Made by a program: the position numbers and the translations under genes. The notes below the pieces were generated by a model. The model searched no databases and was not told the origin of the DNA. It was given only the letters and a program-made list of their open reading frames with translations. This document shows, one piece after another, positions 5,829 to 13,386 of a stretch of DNA of 14,804 bases. This DNA is from an uncultured Collinsella sp. (GTDB lineage Bacteria; Actinomycetota; Coriobacteriia; Coriobacteriales; Coriobacteriaceae): NCBI GenBank assembly GCA_902476475.1, contig CABSDO010000051.1, positions 1 through 14,804 on the forward strand. The letters run 5' to 3'. How positions within the stretch are numbered: position 1 is the stretch's first letter; every line of letters begins with the position of its first letter.

Positions 5829-7046
5829 ATGGATAGCGATGCCAAGCTGAACATCTTGACCGAGGCCCTAGCTGCTGCCGGGGCTTCGGCATTGGCAATC
5901 GATGCGCGTGGGGACGTCGCGATCTCGACCATGAATGACGCGGCGCTTGAGCGGGATGTGGCGGCTTTTGTCGCTGAGCGCCTCGACCGTATAGGAGACG
6001 GTGCGCGTCTGGTTATGGGGCGTGCGGGTGCGCGCCTGAGCCTGACCGTTCGCCCCACCGACAAAGAGGGTGGGAGCCTTTGGGTCGTCGTGGTCCGCGA
6101 GGTGCGCGGCGCCGCGGCGCATGCGGGCATCGAGTGGCTCAACGCCGACGAAGTTGAGGCCCGCTACGAATCGAGCGCGTACGGCATCGTTGAGGGTGCC
6201 GCTGCGGTGGCTGCACCGGTTGCCGAGAGCTATGCGCGCGGGGTGCCCCTTATGCTCGAGGGCGAGTTGGGCGCGGGCCAGGTCGAGATCGCCAAGCGCC
6301 TCTATCTGGCTGGCCCTTTTGCCGATCAACCCTTTGTTTCCGTTGCGCTCGATGAGCTCACCGAGCGCGGTTGGCGCCACGTGCTCAAAAGCGCCGAATC
6401 GCCGTTGTTCCAAACAGGGCTGACCCTTTGCATTGAGGGCTGGAACGCGGTTGGCCCCCAGCGCCTCCGCGAGCTGGTCTCCACGATGGCCGACACCGCG
6501 TTGGCGACGCGCTGTCATGTGGTGCTGACGGCGAATGACATGCCGGGCGGCAGCGAAAGTGATCAAGCCGCCTTTGTGACCGAGCGCTTCGCCTGTGCGG
6601 TGAGCGTGGCGCCGGCAATCGCCGAGCAGGGAGCCGCGTCGACGAAGGTCGCGCGCTATTTGGAATATCTCGCTGATGCATTTGGGACGGCAGCGCCCAC
6701 GCTGTCTGCCACGGCGACGAAGACGCTCGATGCTTACCGCTGGCCGCGCAATTATCTGCAGCTCCGCGAGGTCTCGGAACGACTGTATATATTGGTGGGG
6801 GCGGGCACGGTGGACCGCGCTGTGGCGGAGGAAGTGCTCGCCCAAGAGGACGTGATTAAGACCGCAACCTTTGGCGCCCCGACACTCGAAAGCGACCTGT
6901 ATATTCTGCGACCGCTGGCCGATACCGAGCGAGATATCGCGCATCTGGTTGTAGACCATCTCCACGGTAACCGAACCCGTGCGGCGGAGGTGCTGGGCAT
7001 AAGCCGTACAACGCTGTGGCGCTTGCTGAAGGACGATGACCGTTGA
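5829..7046 (+). CDS. NtrC/TyrR-like regulator with degenerate AAA+ core and Fis-type HTH
   Basis: The protein has 405 residues. The N-terminal ~110 residues form an alpha/beta sensor-like region of unknown type. Residues about 125-335 follow the plan of a sigma-54-type AAA+ domain, but the key motifs are lost. The P-loop reads GELGAGQ (145-151), with Q in place of the Walker Lys. Walker B is LCIEGWN, with no Asp-Glu pair, and no GAFTGA loop is visible. WPRNYLQL (305-312) is the equivalent of the conserved WPGNVREL. The C-terminal helix-turn-helix (NRTRAAEVLGISRTTLWRLL, 381-400) is intact and Fis-like. It therefore probably binds DNA without ATP-driven remodelling, possibly as a TyrR-like sigma-70 regulator. 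ATG 5829 has AGGGG 7 nt upstream; a longer in-frame start at 5628 would run through the hairpin region. Confidence 0.8.
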   Translation: MDSDAKLNILTEALAAAGASALAIDARGDVAISTMNDAALERDVAAFVAERLDRIGDGARLVMGRAGARLSLTVRPTDKEGGSLWVVVVREVRGAAAHAGIEWLNADEVEARYESSAYGIVEGAAAVAAPVAESYARGVPLMLEGELGAGQVEIAKRLYLAGPFADQPFVSVALDELTERGWRHVLKSAESPLFQTGLTLCIEGWNAVGPQRLRELVSTMADTALATRCHVVLTANDMPGGSESDQAAFVTERFACAVSVAPAIAEQGAASTKVARYLEYLADAFGTAAPTLSATATKTLDAYRWPRNYLQLREVSERLYILVGAGTVDRAVAEEVLAQEDVIKTATFGAPTLESDLYILRPLADTERDIAHLVVDHLHGNRTRAAEVLGISRTTLWRLLKDDDR

Positions 7047-7058
7047 GCGAGGCGCCCG

Positions 7059-7086
7059 TGACCGCGCGCGACGCGTGTGCTACAGT
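7059..7086 (+). promoter_or_regulatory. Promoter of the small membrane protein gene
   Basis: TGACCG (7059-7064), a 16-bp spacer, then TACAGT (7081-7086) preceded by TGC, an extended -10. It lies 13 nt past the preceding stop and 44 nt before the ATG. Confidence 0.45.
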
Positions 7087-7130
7087 CCAAAGCGTTATTG
7101 TTTCGATTTGGTTACGGCGTGCGAGGGCAT

Positions 7131-7706
7131 ATGGCTGAGACTTCAAAACCGAGCCGCAGAAGGCGGAGTGCCGCGCCGGTCAACCGACGCACAACATCGG
7201 TGACGTGGGGTAAACACGCCTCGGGGTTTGATGGCTCGTTCAAGCGCACTAAATACGGCTATCCTTCGGCAAGCGCCCGCTTGGCAATGCAGGCAGAGTC
7301 CTCACTGTGGGGCCGCAAACGCGTGGTGGGTTCAAAGCTCAAGCACGACGGAACGCTCGGTTACATCAGCCGCGGGGCGGCTCGCCGCAGTGGGCTCAAT
7401 CCTGCTGGTTGGCATCGTTATGTGCCGATCGTGGCCGTCGTTGCGGTGATCGTCATCGCACTCGCTGCGCTTGGCTACGCCGGCGGTGGCGCCAACTTGG
7501 ACGCAGTGTTTAAATCGCCCGAGCTCGCGCATGCAGGCACAGAAGTTGTCGAGGGCGCTCAGACCCAGATGGGCGTCGCGCCCCAGCGCGGCATCGTTGC
7601 GGCGGCCTCCACCATCGCCGATGCGCAAAAGGACGAGGACGAACAAGGCAGCGAAGCCGAAACGACTCACACGAACGAAACGACGACAACGGCGACGTCA
7701 ATATAA
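7131..7706 (+). CDS. Small single-pass membrane protein of unknown function
   Basis: This 191-residue protein matches no family I recognise. Residues 1-96 are strongly basic, including an RRRRS cluster at 9-13, and rich in Gly/Ser/Tyr, with no signal peptide. One membrane segment follows at about 97-117 (VPIVAVVAVIVIALAALGYA). The last 70 residues become acidic and end in a Thr-rich tail. By the positive-inside rule the basic part is cytoplasmic and the tail outside. The order, a basic cytoplasmic domain then one TM then a low-complexity exterior, resembles small envelope or division-associated actinobacterial proteins, but that is only a resemblance. ATG 7131 follows GAGGG 3 nt upstream. An in-frame ATG at 7077 overlaps the promoter. 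Confidence 0.75.
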   Translation: MAETSKPSRRRRSAAPVNRRTTSVTWGKHASGFDGSFKRTKYGYPSASARLAMQAESSLWGRKRVVGSKLKHDGTLGYISRGAARRSGLNPAGWHRYVPIVAVVAVIVIALAALGYAGGGANLDAVFKSPELAHAGTEVVEGAQTQMGVAPQRGIVAAASTIADAQKDEDEQGSEAETTHTNETTTTATSI

Positions 7707-7753
7707 GTTGCGAGCGGGACAGCAAATTTTGGACGGGGCCTTTCAGCGGGTCC

Positions 7754-7771
7754 GCCGTTCGTTAGAACGGC
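7754..7771. terminator. Hairpin between convergent genes
   Basis: GCCGTTC (7754-7760) and GAACGGC (7765-7771) form a perfect 7-bp stem with loop GTTA. It lies between the converging membrane-protein and nitroreductase genes. There is no T-tract on the + strand and only a poor one on the - strand, so termination efficiency is doubtful. Confidence 0.4.
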
Positions 7772-7779
7772 AGAACTAA

Positions 7780-8301
7780 TTACCTTACGTACACCACGTT
7801 GTCGCGGCGCGGCTTTGCCTCGGGTAGCGTGTCCTCGGCGTAGCCCAGAATGCAGTGACCGACACCGCGCAGACTGCCGTCGGCGGGCAGGCCCCAACTG
7901 GCCAGCAGCTCCAGGCCCTCGGGCGAGTCAAAGACCTCGTGCGCGCGGTGAATCCAGCACGAATCGACACCCAGTGCATAGGCGGCGTTGAGCAAGTTGC
8001 CCATGGCGAGCGAGCCGTCTTCCAGATGTGTGGGCACGCTGCGGTCAACCAGCACCACCACAACGGTCTTGGCGCCATAGAAGGGGTCGCTGTTGCTGTC
8101 CATGACCTGGGCGTTGAGCTGTGAGAGACGCTCGACGGTCGCGGGGTCGGTGACGGCGACAAACGTCACCGGCTGGCGGCCCATGCCGCTCGGTGCATAT
8201 TGGCCGGCTTCGATAATACGTGCAAGCTTTTCGGCCTCGACGGGACGATCGCTGTATTTGCGGCAGCTGCGGCGGTGAATGAGTGCTTCGATAGTCTCCA
8301 T
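7780..8301 (-). CDS. Nitroreductase-family FMN oxidoreductase
   Basis: This 173-residue cytoplasmic flavoprotein of the NfsA/Frp-like fold transfers electrons from NAD(P)H to nitro compounds, quinones or flavin; the physiological substrate is unknown. Family marks are HRRSCRKYSDRPV at 9-21 (FMN phosphate binding), APSGMGRQP at 36-44, and a C-terminal GYAEDTLPEAKPRR. The length is typical of small nitroreductases. The start at 8301 is set by AGGAG about 5 nt upstream, with the usual METIEALIHRRS opening; an in-frame ATG at 8397 would add 32 residues that do not look like this family. It is monocistronic and converges on the membrane-protein gene. Confidence 0.9.
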   Translation of the reverse strand: METIEALIHRRSCRKYSDRPVEAEKLARIIEAGQYAPSGMGRQPVTFVAVTDPATVERLSQLNAQVMDSNSDPFYGAKTVVVVLVDRSVPTHLEDGSLAMGNLLNAAYALGVDSCWIHRAHEVFDSPEGLELLASWGLPADGSLRGVGHCILGYAEDTLPEAKPRRDNVVYVR

Positions 8302-8447
8302 GGTGTCTCCTTGCGGTGGCGTTGCAGATGCCCCGTTCATACCCGTCGGGCTTAAACGATAGACGGTCAATTGCCCGGCCAAAAGGATAGATTCCAATTG
8401 GGAAAGTAGGTTTGCATAAAAGTACCTTCAGAATGTGACAAACAAAT

Positions 8448-8470
8448 GGGATGGTTAAACGTTTTATCCC
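8448..8470. other. Inverted repeat in the nitroreductase/unknown-gene spacer
   Basis: The 294-bp divergent spacer 8302-8595 has no clear gene or consensus promoter. It does hold GGGAT (8448-8452) / ATCCC (8466-8470) enclosing the palindrome AAACGTTT (8457-8464), and AACCT/AGGTT (8516-8520/8528-8532) closer to the downstream gene. Either could be an operator or a leader hairpin. Confidence 0.3.
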
Positions 8471-8595
8471 GTCTACCCTGCGGTTTTTTACCACTTGCCT
8501 AAATGACGAACGCATAACCTCTGATAAAGGTTTTACTAAAGGAGCACCAACGTTTATCAATGCGCCGTGGTGGCGCCGGGCCAGGAGGTAACATC

Positions 8596-8886
8596 ATGTT
8601 CCAGGCTGGAGATGTCGTCGAGACCGATTTCGAAGGATTTCTGAAGCTGCTGCGTTCCAAGACGCGCGCTTTCGTGTCGATCAACGATCACGAGTACTAC
8701 ATCACGCACACCGATGGGTACTGGCGCGTTCAGGACTGTGAGAATCTCAACGATAAGGGTCACTTTACCGACTGCTCCGAGCTGGTCAACACGGTCTGCG
8801 AGGTCGTCGAACTGCCGTGGATCTGCGGCAAGAGCCTGCACGACAGCTTTGCCGGTGCCACGGTCTTCGAGGCCGTTGCCGCCTAG
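8596..8886 (+). CDS. Conserved-looking hypothetical protein, 96 residues
   Basis: A small soluble acidic protein that I do not recognise. It starts MFQAGDVVETDFEGFLKLL and carries four cysteines (C48, C60, C68, C77). The middle is aromatic, with the short runs HEYYITHTDGYWRV. The spread cysteines could bind a metal or form disulfides, but no CxxC pair is present. The start is well set: AGGAGG lies 7 nt before ATG 8596, whereas an in-frame ATG at 8560 lacks a properly spaced site. It has a strong terminator 28 nt after its stop, so it is a monocistronic unit, and good codon use supports a real gene. Confidence 0.8.
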   Translation: MFQAGDVVETDFEGFLKLLRSKTRAFVSINDHEYYITHTDGYWRVQDCENLNDKGHFTDCSELVNTVCEVVELPWICGKSLHDSFAGATVFEAVAA

Positions 8887-8913
8887 CGACTGCTACAACG
8901 CGATTATTCCGCA

Positions 8914-8948
8914 ACCGCCGGCGCTGCCCCCGCGCCGGCGGTCTTTTT
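8914..8948 (+). terminator. Intrinsic terminator after the 96-residue protein gene
   Basis: ACCGCCGGCGC (8914-8924) and GCGCCGGCGGT (8932-8942) form a perfect 11-bp GC-rich stem with a 7-nt loop, followed by CTTTTT. Confidence 0.95.
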
Positions 8949-8989
8949 CTGTAGATACGTTATGTGTGTGCCCCTATTTCGCATGGACG

Positions 8990-9018
8990 TTGACGATGGT
9001 CAAAACTCGGACTATTCT
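8990..9018 (+). promoter_or_regulatory. Promoter of the MarR-ABC exporter operon
   Basis: TTGACG (8990-8995), exactly 17 bp, then TATTCT (9013-9018). It is the best sigma-70-type promoter in the window. The first 18-bp operator-like repeat fills the spacer and covers part of the -10. Confidence 0.75.
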
Positions 9019-9049
9019 GGTAGCCAAATTAGTCAAAACTCGGACTATT
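8999..9049. promoter_or_regulatory. Two exact 18-bp direct repeats, probable MarR operators
   Basis: GTCAAAACTCGGACTATT occurs at 8999-9016 and again at 9032-9049, 33 bp apart, about three helical turns. Each is also a dyad: TAGTC-N8-GACTA at 9030-9047, and TGGTC-N8-GACTA at 8997-9014. One copy lies between -35 and -10 and the other just past the predicted transcript start, where a bound repressor would block initiation and clearance. Confidence 0.7.
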
Positions 9050-9063
9050 GAATGGTGGGAGAG

Positions 9064-9552
9064 ATGGATAACGCGGTTACGCTGGTTGATTTTGACCGGA
9101 TGCTCAATAGACTCGACCATATCTATTCAGAGTTCTCGCGTGCGTGCGGTCTTTCGGATTGCGCCTACTGGATGCTTGTCGACACCAGCGCGGCGGGCGG
9201 GAACATTGCCGTGAGTCGGCTGACAAGCGAATGGTATTACAGCAAGCAGACGATTAACTCGGCGATTAAGGCCCTGGCCGCGCGCGGCTTTGCAACGCTG
9301 GAGTTTGCCGAGGGCAGCCGTAAGAACAAGGTCGTGCGCCTGACCGAGGATGGCGCACGGTTCGCCGCGCGATACGCGCTGCCGGCGCTTAAGGCGGAAC
9401 AGCGTGCGTTTGAGGCGCTCGATCCTGGAGAACGGCGCGAGATCATGCGCCTGATTGGAAAGTTCTCCCATGCGCTCAGCGATGAGTGCGAGGCGTTTAA
9501 ACAGCAGGTGGCTGTCGAGAATCAAGATGAGGGGGAGTCGTGCGACTCTTAA
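9064..9552 (+). CDS. MarR-family transcriptional regulator
   Basis: This 162-residue winged-helix regulator probably represses the exporter genes behind it. The DNA-binding core runs about 34-98: NIAVSRLTSEWYYSKQTINS contains the recognition helix, and the wing is FAEGSRKNKVVRLTEDG. Flanking helices provide dimerisation. The start is at ATG 9064 with GGTGGGAG just upstream; an in-frame ATG at 9052 has no site. Its end overlaps the next gene by 13 nt (GTG 9540 against TAA 9552), and AGGGGGAG for that gene lies inside its own coding end, so translation is coupled. Two exact operator-like repeats sit in its promoter, so autoregulation by drug or metabolite release is likely; the inducer is unknown. 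Confidence 0.92.
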   Translation: MDNAVTLVDFDRMLNRLDHIYSEFSRACGLSDCAYWMLVDTSAAGGNIAVSRLTSEWYYSKQTINSAIKALAARGFATLEFAEGSRKNKVVRLTEDGARFAARYALPALKAEQRAFEALDPGERREIMRLIGKFSHALSDECEAFKQQVAVENQDEGESCDS

Positions 9553-11267
9553 TGAGATTTATGAAGCCGTATCGGGGTTTGATTGCAGTCACGTTGCTGG
9601 CGCTGCTGATAGATAACGTCGGCACGCTGCTGGTGCCCACGATGTTGGCGAACATGGTTAACACCGGCATCACCACGGGCGATATCGACTACATTTTGCG
9701 CAACGGCCTGTATATGCTTGTCGCAACCGGCATGGCCAGTGGCGGCACGGTATTGGGATGCTATTTTTCGGCCCGCCTGGCGGCAAATGTCGCCTGCGAT
9801 ATCCGCAACGCCGTCTATGACAAATCGCTCGAGCTGTCTGCCAGTGATTTTGAGCGTTTTGGCACGGGCTCGATGATCACGCGCTCGCTCAACGACATCA
9901 ACGTGATCCAGCAGGCGATTCTGCAGACGATACAGCTTGTGCTGCCGGTGCCGTTCTTGGCCGTGGCGGGCATTGTCTTCGCTTGGTTTATCGACCCGGC
10001 CATGGGTACGCTGCTGGGCGTGGTCGTTGCGATCGTGTTGGTGGCGGCGGTCATTACGGTCGCCAATGCGGCGCCGATCTTCATGCGCCTGCAGAGCTTT
10101 ATCGACCGCATGAACGTGGTGCTGCGCGAGAACATCGTGGGCGTGCGCGTGATCCGCGCGTTTAACAAAGAACGCCACGAGGAGCAGCGTCTGGACGAGG
10201 TGTTTAGCGAGTACGCGGCCAACGCCATCAAGGTCAACCACCTGTTCGTGGGACTCGATAGCTCCAGCTTCTTTTTGATGAACATCGCCGAGGTGGCGGT
10301 GCTGTGGGTGGGCGGCAACCGCGTGGGCGTCCATGCCATGCAAATCGGCAGTATCTCGGCCGTGTTGGAGTACGCGATCATCATTCTGTTCTTTGTGATG
10401 ACGGCGCAGATGGTGATCTTGACGCTGCCGCGTGCCGCGGCGTGCCTCAATCGTGCACAGCAGGTGCTCCAGATTGAGCCGAGCATTGTTGACGGCGGGC
10501 GCACGCTGCAGCGGTGCGCGTCGCAGGATGACGATGCCGTTGCCGTGTTCGACCACATGTCGTTCCGTTTTAACGATGCTGACGAAGATACACTGCGCGA
10601 TCTGAATTTTGCGTGCCGCCGCGGGCAGACAACCGCAATCGTGGGCTCGACCGGTTCGGGCAAATCGACGGTAGCCAAGCTCTTGCTGCGTTTCCACGAC
10701 GCCACGAAGGGTGCCATTCGTCTGGATGGCGTCGACCTGCGCGATCTTTCGCAAGACGAGATTCGCCAGCACATTGCCTACGTGCCGCAGAAGGCGTGGC
10801 TGTTCTCGGGTTCCGTGGCGGGCAACCTGCGCTACGGCAACGAGGACGCTACCGAGGCCGACATGCTCCATGCGCTCCAGGTTGCCCAGAGCACCTTTGT
10901 GCTCGACCAGCCGCAGGGGCTCGATACCCCGGTGGCTCAGGGCGGTACGAACTTCTCGGGTGGTCAGCGTCAACGTCTGGCCATTGCCCGTGCGCTCATG
11001 AAGCGTGCCGACCTGTATATCTTCGACGACAGTTTTTCGGCCCTGGACTTTAAGACCGACGCGGCCCTGCGCCACGCGCTGCAGGACGAGACGCGCGATG
11101 CTGCGGTGCTTATCATCGCGCAGCGCATCTCGACCATTCTGCACGCCGATCAGATTGTGGTGCTCAAGGACGGCGAGGTCGTGGGCTTGGGCACGCACGA
11201 CGAGCTTATGGAAACCTGCGAGGTGTATCGCGCTATCGCGGAATCGCAGATGAAGGGAGGTGAGTAG
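9540..11267 (+). CDS. ABC exporter half-transporter, degenerate ATP-site subunit
   Basis: This 575-residue protein is one half of a heterodimeric multidrug-type exporter. An N-terminal six-helix transmembrane domain (about 1-310) is fused to an ATP-binding domain with Walker A GSTGSGKST (369-377), signature FSGGQRQR (472-479) and Walker B IFDDS. The catalytic Glu is replaced by Asp497, and the switch His is Gln528 (IIAQRIS). These two changes mark the non-hydrolysing site of heterodimers such as TM287/288 and BmrCD. The canonical signature here completes the partner's active site. GTG 9540 is chosen because of the strong site AGGGGGAG; an in-frame ATG at 9552 is too far from it. The next gene starts 1 bp after its stop. 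Confidence 0.93.
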   Translation: MRLLMRFMKPYRGLIAVTLLALLIDNVGTLLVPTMLANMVNTGITTGDIDYILRNGLYMLVATGMASGGTVLGCYFSARLAANVACDIRNAVYDKSLELSASDFERFGTGSMITRSLNDINVIQQAILQTIQLVLPVPFLAVAGIVFAWFIDPAMGTLLGVVVAIVLVAAVITVANAAPIFMRLQSFIDRMNVVLRENIVGVRVIRAFNKERHEEQRLDEVFSEYAANAIKVNHLFVGLDSSSFFLMNIAEVAVLWVGGNRVGVHAMQIGSISAVLEYAIIILFFVMTAQMVILTLPRAAACLNRAQQVLQIEPSIVDGGRTLQRCASQDDDAVAVFDHMSFRFNDADEDTLRDLNFACRRGQTTAIVGSTGSGKSTVAKLLLRFHDATKGAIRLDGVDLRDLSQDEIRQHIAYVPQKAWLFSGSVAGNLRYGNEDATEADMLHALQVAQSTFVLDQPQGLDTPVAQGGTNFSGGQRQRLAIARALMKRADLYIFDDSFSALDFKTDAALRHALQDETRDAAVLIIAQRISTILHADQIVVLKDGEVVGLGTHDELMETCEVYRAIAESQMKGGE

Positions 11268-11268
11268 C

Positions 11269-13275
11269 ATGACCGAGGAGCTCAAGAAGCAAGGCGACAT
11301 TGATGAGGGCATGGCTGCAGAAGCGGTTGAGCAGGTGGTTGCCGCGACACCCGATCTGGACGAGGCGGCCAAGGCTGCGGCCGAGCGTGAGGCTCGCCGC
11401 CAGGCGCTGTACGAGGAAAACGAACGTGCCGAGGACGAGCGCGCCCGCGCCGAGGCGGAGCGCATGTGCGATGTGGGCGATGAAGACGAGGACGAGACGC
11501 CCCGTAACACTTGGGCGACTGTGCGCCGCCTGTGGAGCGAAGCCGCCGGCGACCACTGGCGCTTCTACATTGTGTTTGCAAGCATTGTCTTCTATGTCAT
11601 CTTTAACACGGCGGCTCCGGCCTACAGTGCCCGCGTTATCGATGAGCTGTGGGGGCACATGAAGGTGGCATTTGCCAACAACACCACCTTTAGCATCACT
11701 TGGGAGCATTGCGGCAGGACCATCTTTATTTACTTTATGATCTGGACGGCAGCCGCCTCGTTCTATGCGCTGCAGAGCTTTTTGATGTCGAGCGTTGCCG
11801 AGCGCCTTAACCTGCGTCTGCGCAACCGTATCGCGCAAAAGCTCAACCGTCTGCCGCTCTCCTATTTTGATGCGCACCGCCCCGGCGAAGTGGTCAGCCG
11901 CGCGACCAACGACCTGGATAAGATGTCCGAGAGCATGCAGCGCGGCCTGTTGCAGCTGCTGGTGTCAATCGGTACGGTATTGGGTGCCGTGGGCGTGATG
12001 TTTGTGTTTAGCGTGCCGCTTACGCTGGTGTTTTTGTTCTTTACGGCAATATCGCTGCTCATGACCAAAGTGGTCTCGGCGCGCACGCATGCCGTAACGG
12101 GCGAGCGCCAGGAGTGGGTGTCCAAGATCACGAGCGCGGTTGAGGAGGGCTACTCGGGCCGTCTGGTAATCCGCGCGTTTAATCGCGAGCACCAGAGCTC
12201 TGCCGAAGTGCACGAGGTGTCCGCCGAGCTGGCACGTGTGAGCACCAAGGCCGACTTTATGATCAATGCCGTTGGTCCCGCGGTGCGTTTTATTGGACGC
12301 CTGGCTCAAATTGTGATTGCGCTGGTGGGCTGCAGCATGCTGGTAGCCGGCCACATGACCGTTGGTGTGTTCCAGGCGTTCTTCCAGTTTATTTACGAAG
12401 CGTCCGAGCCCATGACGCAGCTGTCGTTTACCTTTAACTCGCTGCAGAGCGCGCTGGCGAGCGCGGAGCGCGTGTTCGACCTGCTCGATGAGCCCGAGAT
12501 GGTAGCCGATCCGCTGCCGGGCGACGCCGCCAAGCTGCCGGGCCGCGTAGAGGGCCGTGTTGCCTTTGAGCATGTGCGCTTTGGCTATACGCCCGAAAAG
12601 CCGCTCATGCGCGACGTCTCGTTTACCGCCGAGCCGGGCCAGAAGATTGCCGTGGTGGGCACTACGGGCGCGGGCAAAACCACGCTCATCAACCTGCTCA
12701 TGCGCTTTTACGAGATCGACGGCGGCCGCATTACGCTCGACGGTGTGGATACGCGCCTCATGAACCGCGGCGAGCTACGTCAGCAGTTTGGCATGGTGCT
12801 GCAGGACGCCTGGCTGTTTGACGGCACGATTGCCGAAAACATCGCCTACGGCTGCCCCGAGGCAACGCGCGACGAAATTGTGGCCGCCGCTCGTGCCGCG
12901 CAGGTCGACTTCTTTGTGCGCACCATGCCGCAGGGCTACGACACGCGCGTGGCCAACGATGCCGAGAGCATCAGCCAGGGCCAGCGTCAGCTGCTGACCA
13001 TCGCACGCGTGCTGCTCAACAACCCGGCGATTCTCATCCTGGACGAGGCGACCTCAAGCGTGGATACGCGTACCGAGCTTGCCATCGGTCGTGCCATGGA
13101 CGCGCTCATGCGCGGGCGCACGAGCTTTGTGATCGCACATCGCCTGTCGACGATCGTGGATGCCGACCTGATCCTGGTCATGGACCACGGCAACATTATC
13201 GAGCAGGGTACGCATAAGGAGCTGCTCGCAGCCGAGGGTGCCTACGCCGACCTCTATCTGAGCCAGTTCGCCTAA
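11269..13275 (+). CDS. ABC exporter half-transporter, catalytic ATP-site subunit
   Basis: This 668-residue partner carries Walker A GTTGAGKTT (464-472), an altered signature ISQGQRQL (568-575), and a full Walker B with catalytic Glu593 (LILDEATSSVD) and switch His624. With the preceding subunit it would form one consensus site and one degenerate site, the standard heterodimer. Residues 1 to about 80 are an unusual extension that is highly charged, Glu/Ala/Arg-rich, probably helical and cytoplasmic; the six-helix membrane domain begins near 97. ATG 11269 is set by AAGGGAGGTGA 5 nt upstream, which sits in the last codons of the previous gene; a GTG at 11260 overlaps that site. The substrate is not known; drug, lipid or peptide export are all possible. 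Confidence 0.94.
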   Translation: MTEELKKQGDIDEGMAAEAVEQVVAATPDLDEAAKAAAEREARRQALYEENERAEDERARAEAERMCDVGDEDEDETPRNTWATVRRLWSEAAGDHWRFYIVFASIVFYVIFNTAAPAYSARVIDELWGHMKVAFANNTTFSITWEHCGRTIFIYFMIWTAAASFYALQSFLMSSVAERLNLRLRNRIAQKLNRLPLSYFDAHRPGEVVSRATNDLDKMSESMQRGLLQLLVSIGTVLGAVGVMFVFSVPLTLVFLFFTAISLLMTKVVSARTHAVTGERQEWVSKITSAVEEGYSGRLVIRAFNREHQSSAEVHEVSAELARVSTKADFMINAVGPAVRFIGRLAQIVIALVGCSMLVAGHMTVGVFQAFFQFIYEASEPMTQLSFTFNSLQSALASAERVFDLLDEPEMVADPLPGDAAKLPGRVEGRVAFEHVRFGYTPEKPLMRDVSFTAEPGQKIAVVGTTGAGKTTLINLLMRFYEIDGGRITLDGVDTRLMNRGELRQQFGMVLQDAWLFDGTIAENIAYGCPEATRDEIVAAARAAQVDFFVRTMPQGYDTRVANDAESISQGQRQLLTIARVLLNNPAILILDEATSSVDTRTELAIGRAMDALMRGRTSFVIAHRLSTIVDADLILVMDHGNIIEQGTHKELLAAEGAYADLYLSQFA

Positions 13276-13312
13276 GGTGGCAAGGGGGCAGCCTCTTTGT
13301 CACATCGAAAAG

Positions 13313-13349
13313 AAGGCGCGCCGGGGATGAATTCCCTGGTGCGCCTTTT
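13313..13349. terminator. Terminator between exporter operon and cysE
   Basis: Arms 13313-13327 and 13333-13347 pair over 15 bp with two G·U pairs, with loop TGAAT, followed by TTTT on the + strand. On the - strand the stem is followed by CTTTTCG, so it can also serve the convergent cysE. Confidence 0.85.
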
Positions 13350-13386
13350 GCGTTGATGCCGATGCCGTTTTGTGTCGCTTGCGTTC

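Noticed and set aside
8999..9049. Start of a CRISPR array
   Set aside because: There are only two 18-bp copies with a 15-bp gap, placed on a promoter. Operator function explains them better.
9549..11510. 653-codon open frame antisense to the first ABC subunit
   Set aside because: The sense gene has every ABC motif and a strong ribosome site. The antisense product is His/Arg-rich low-complexity sequence.
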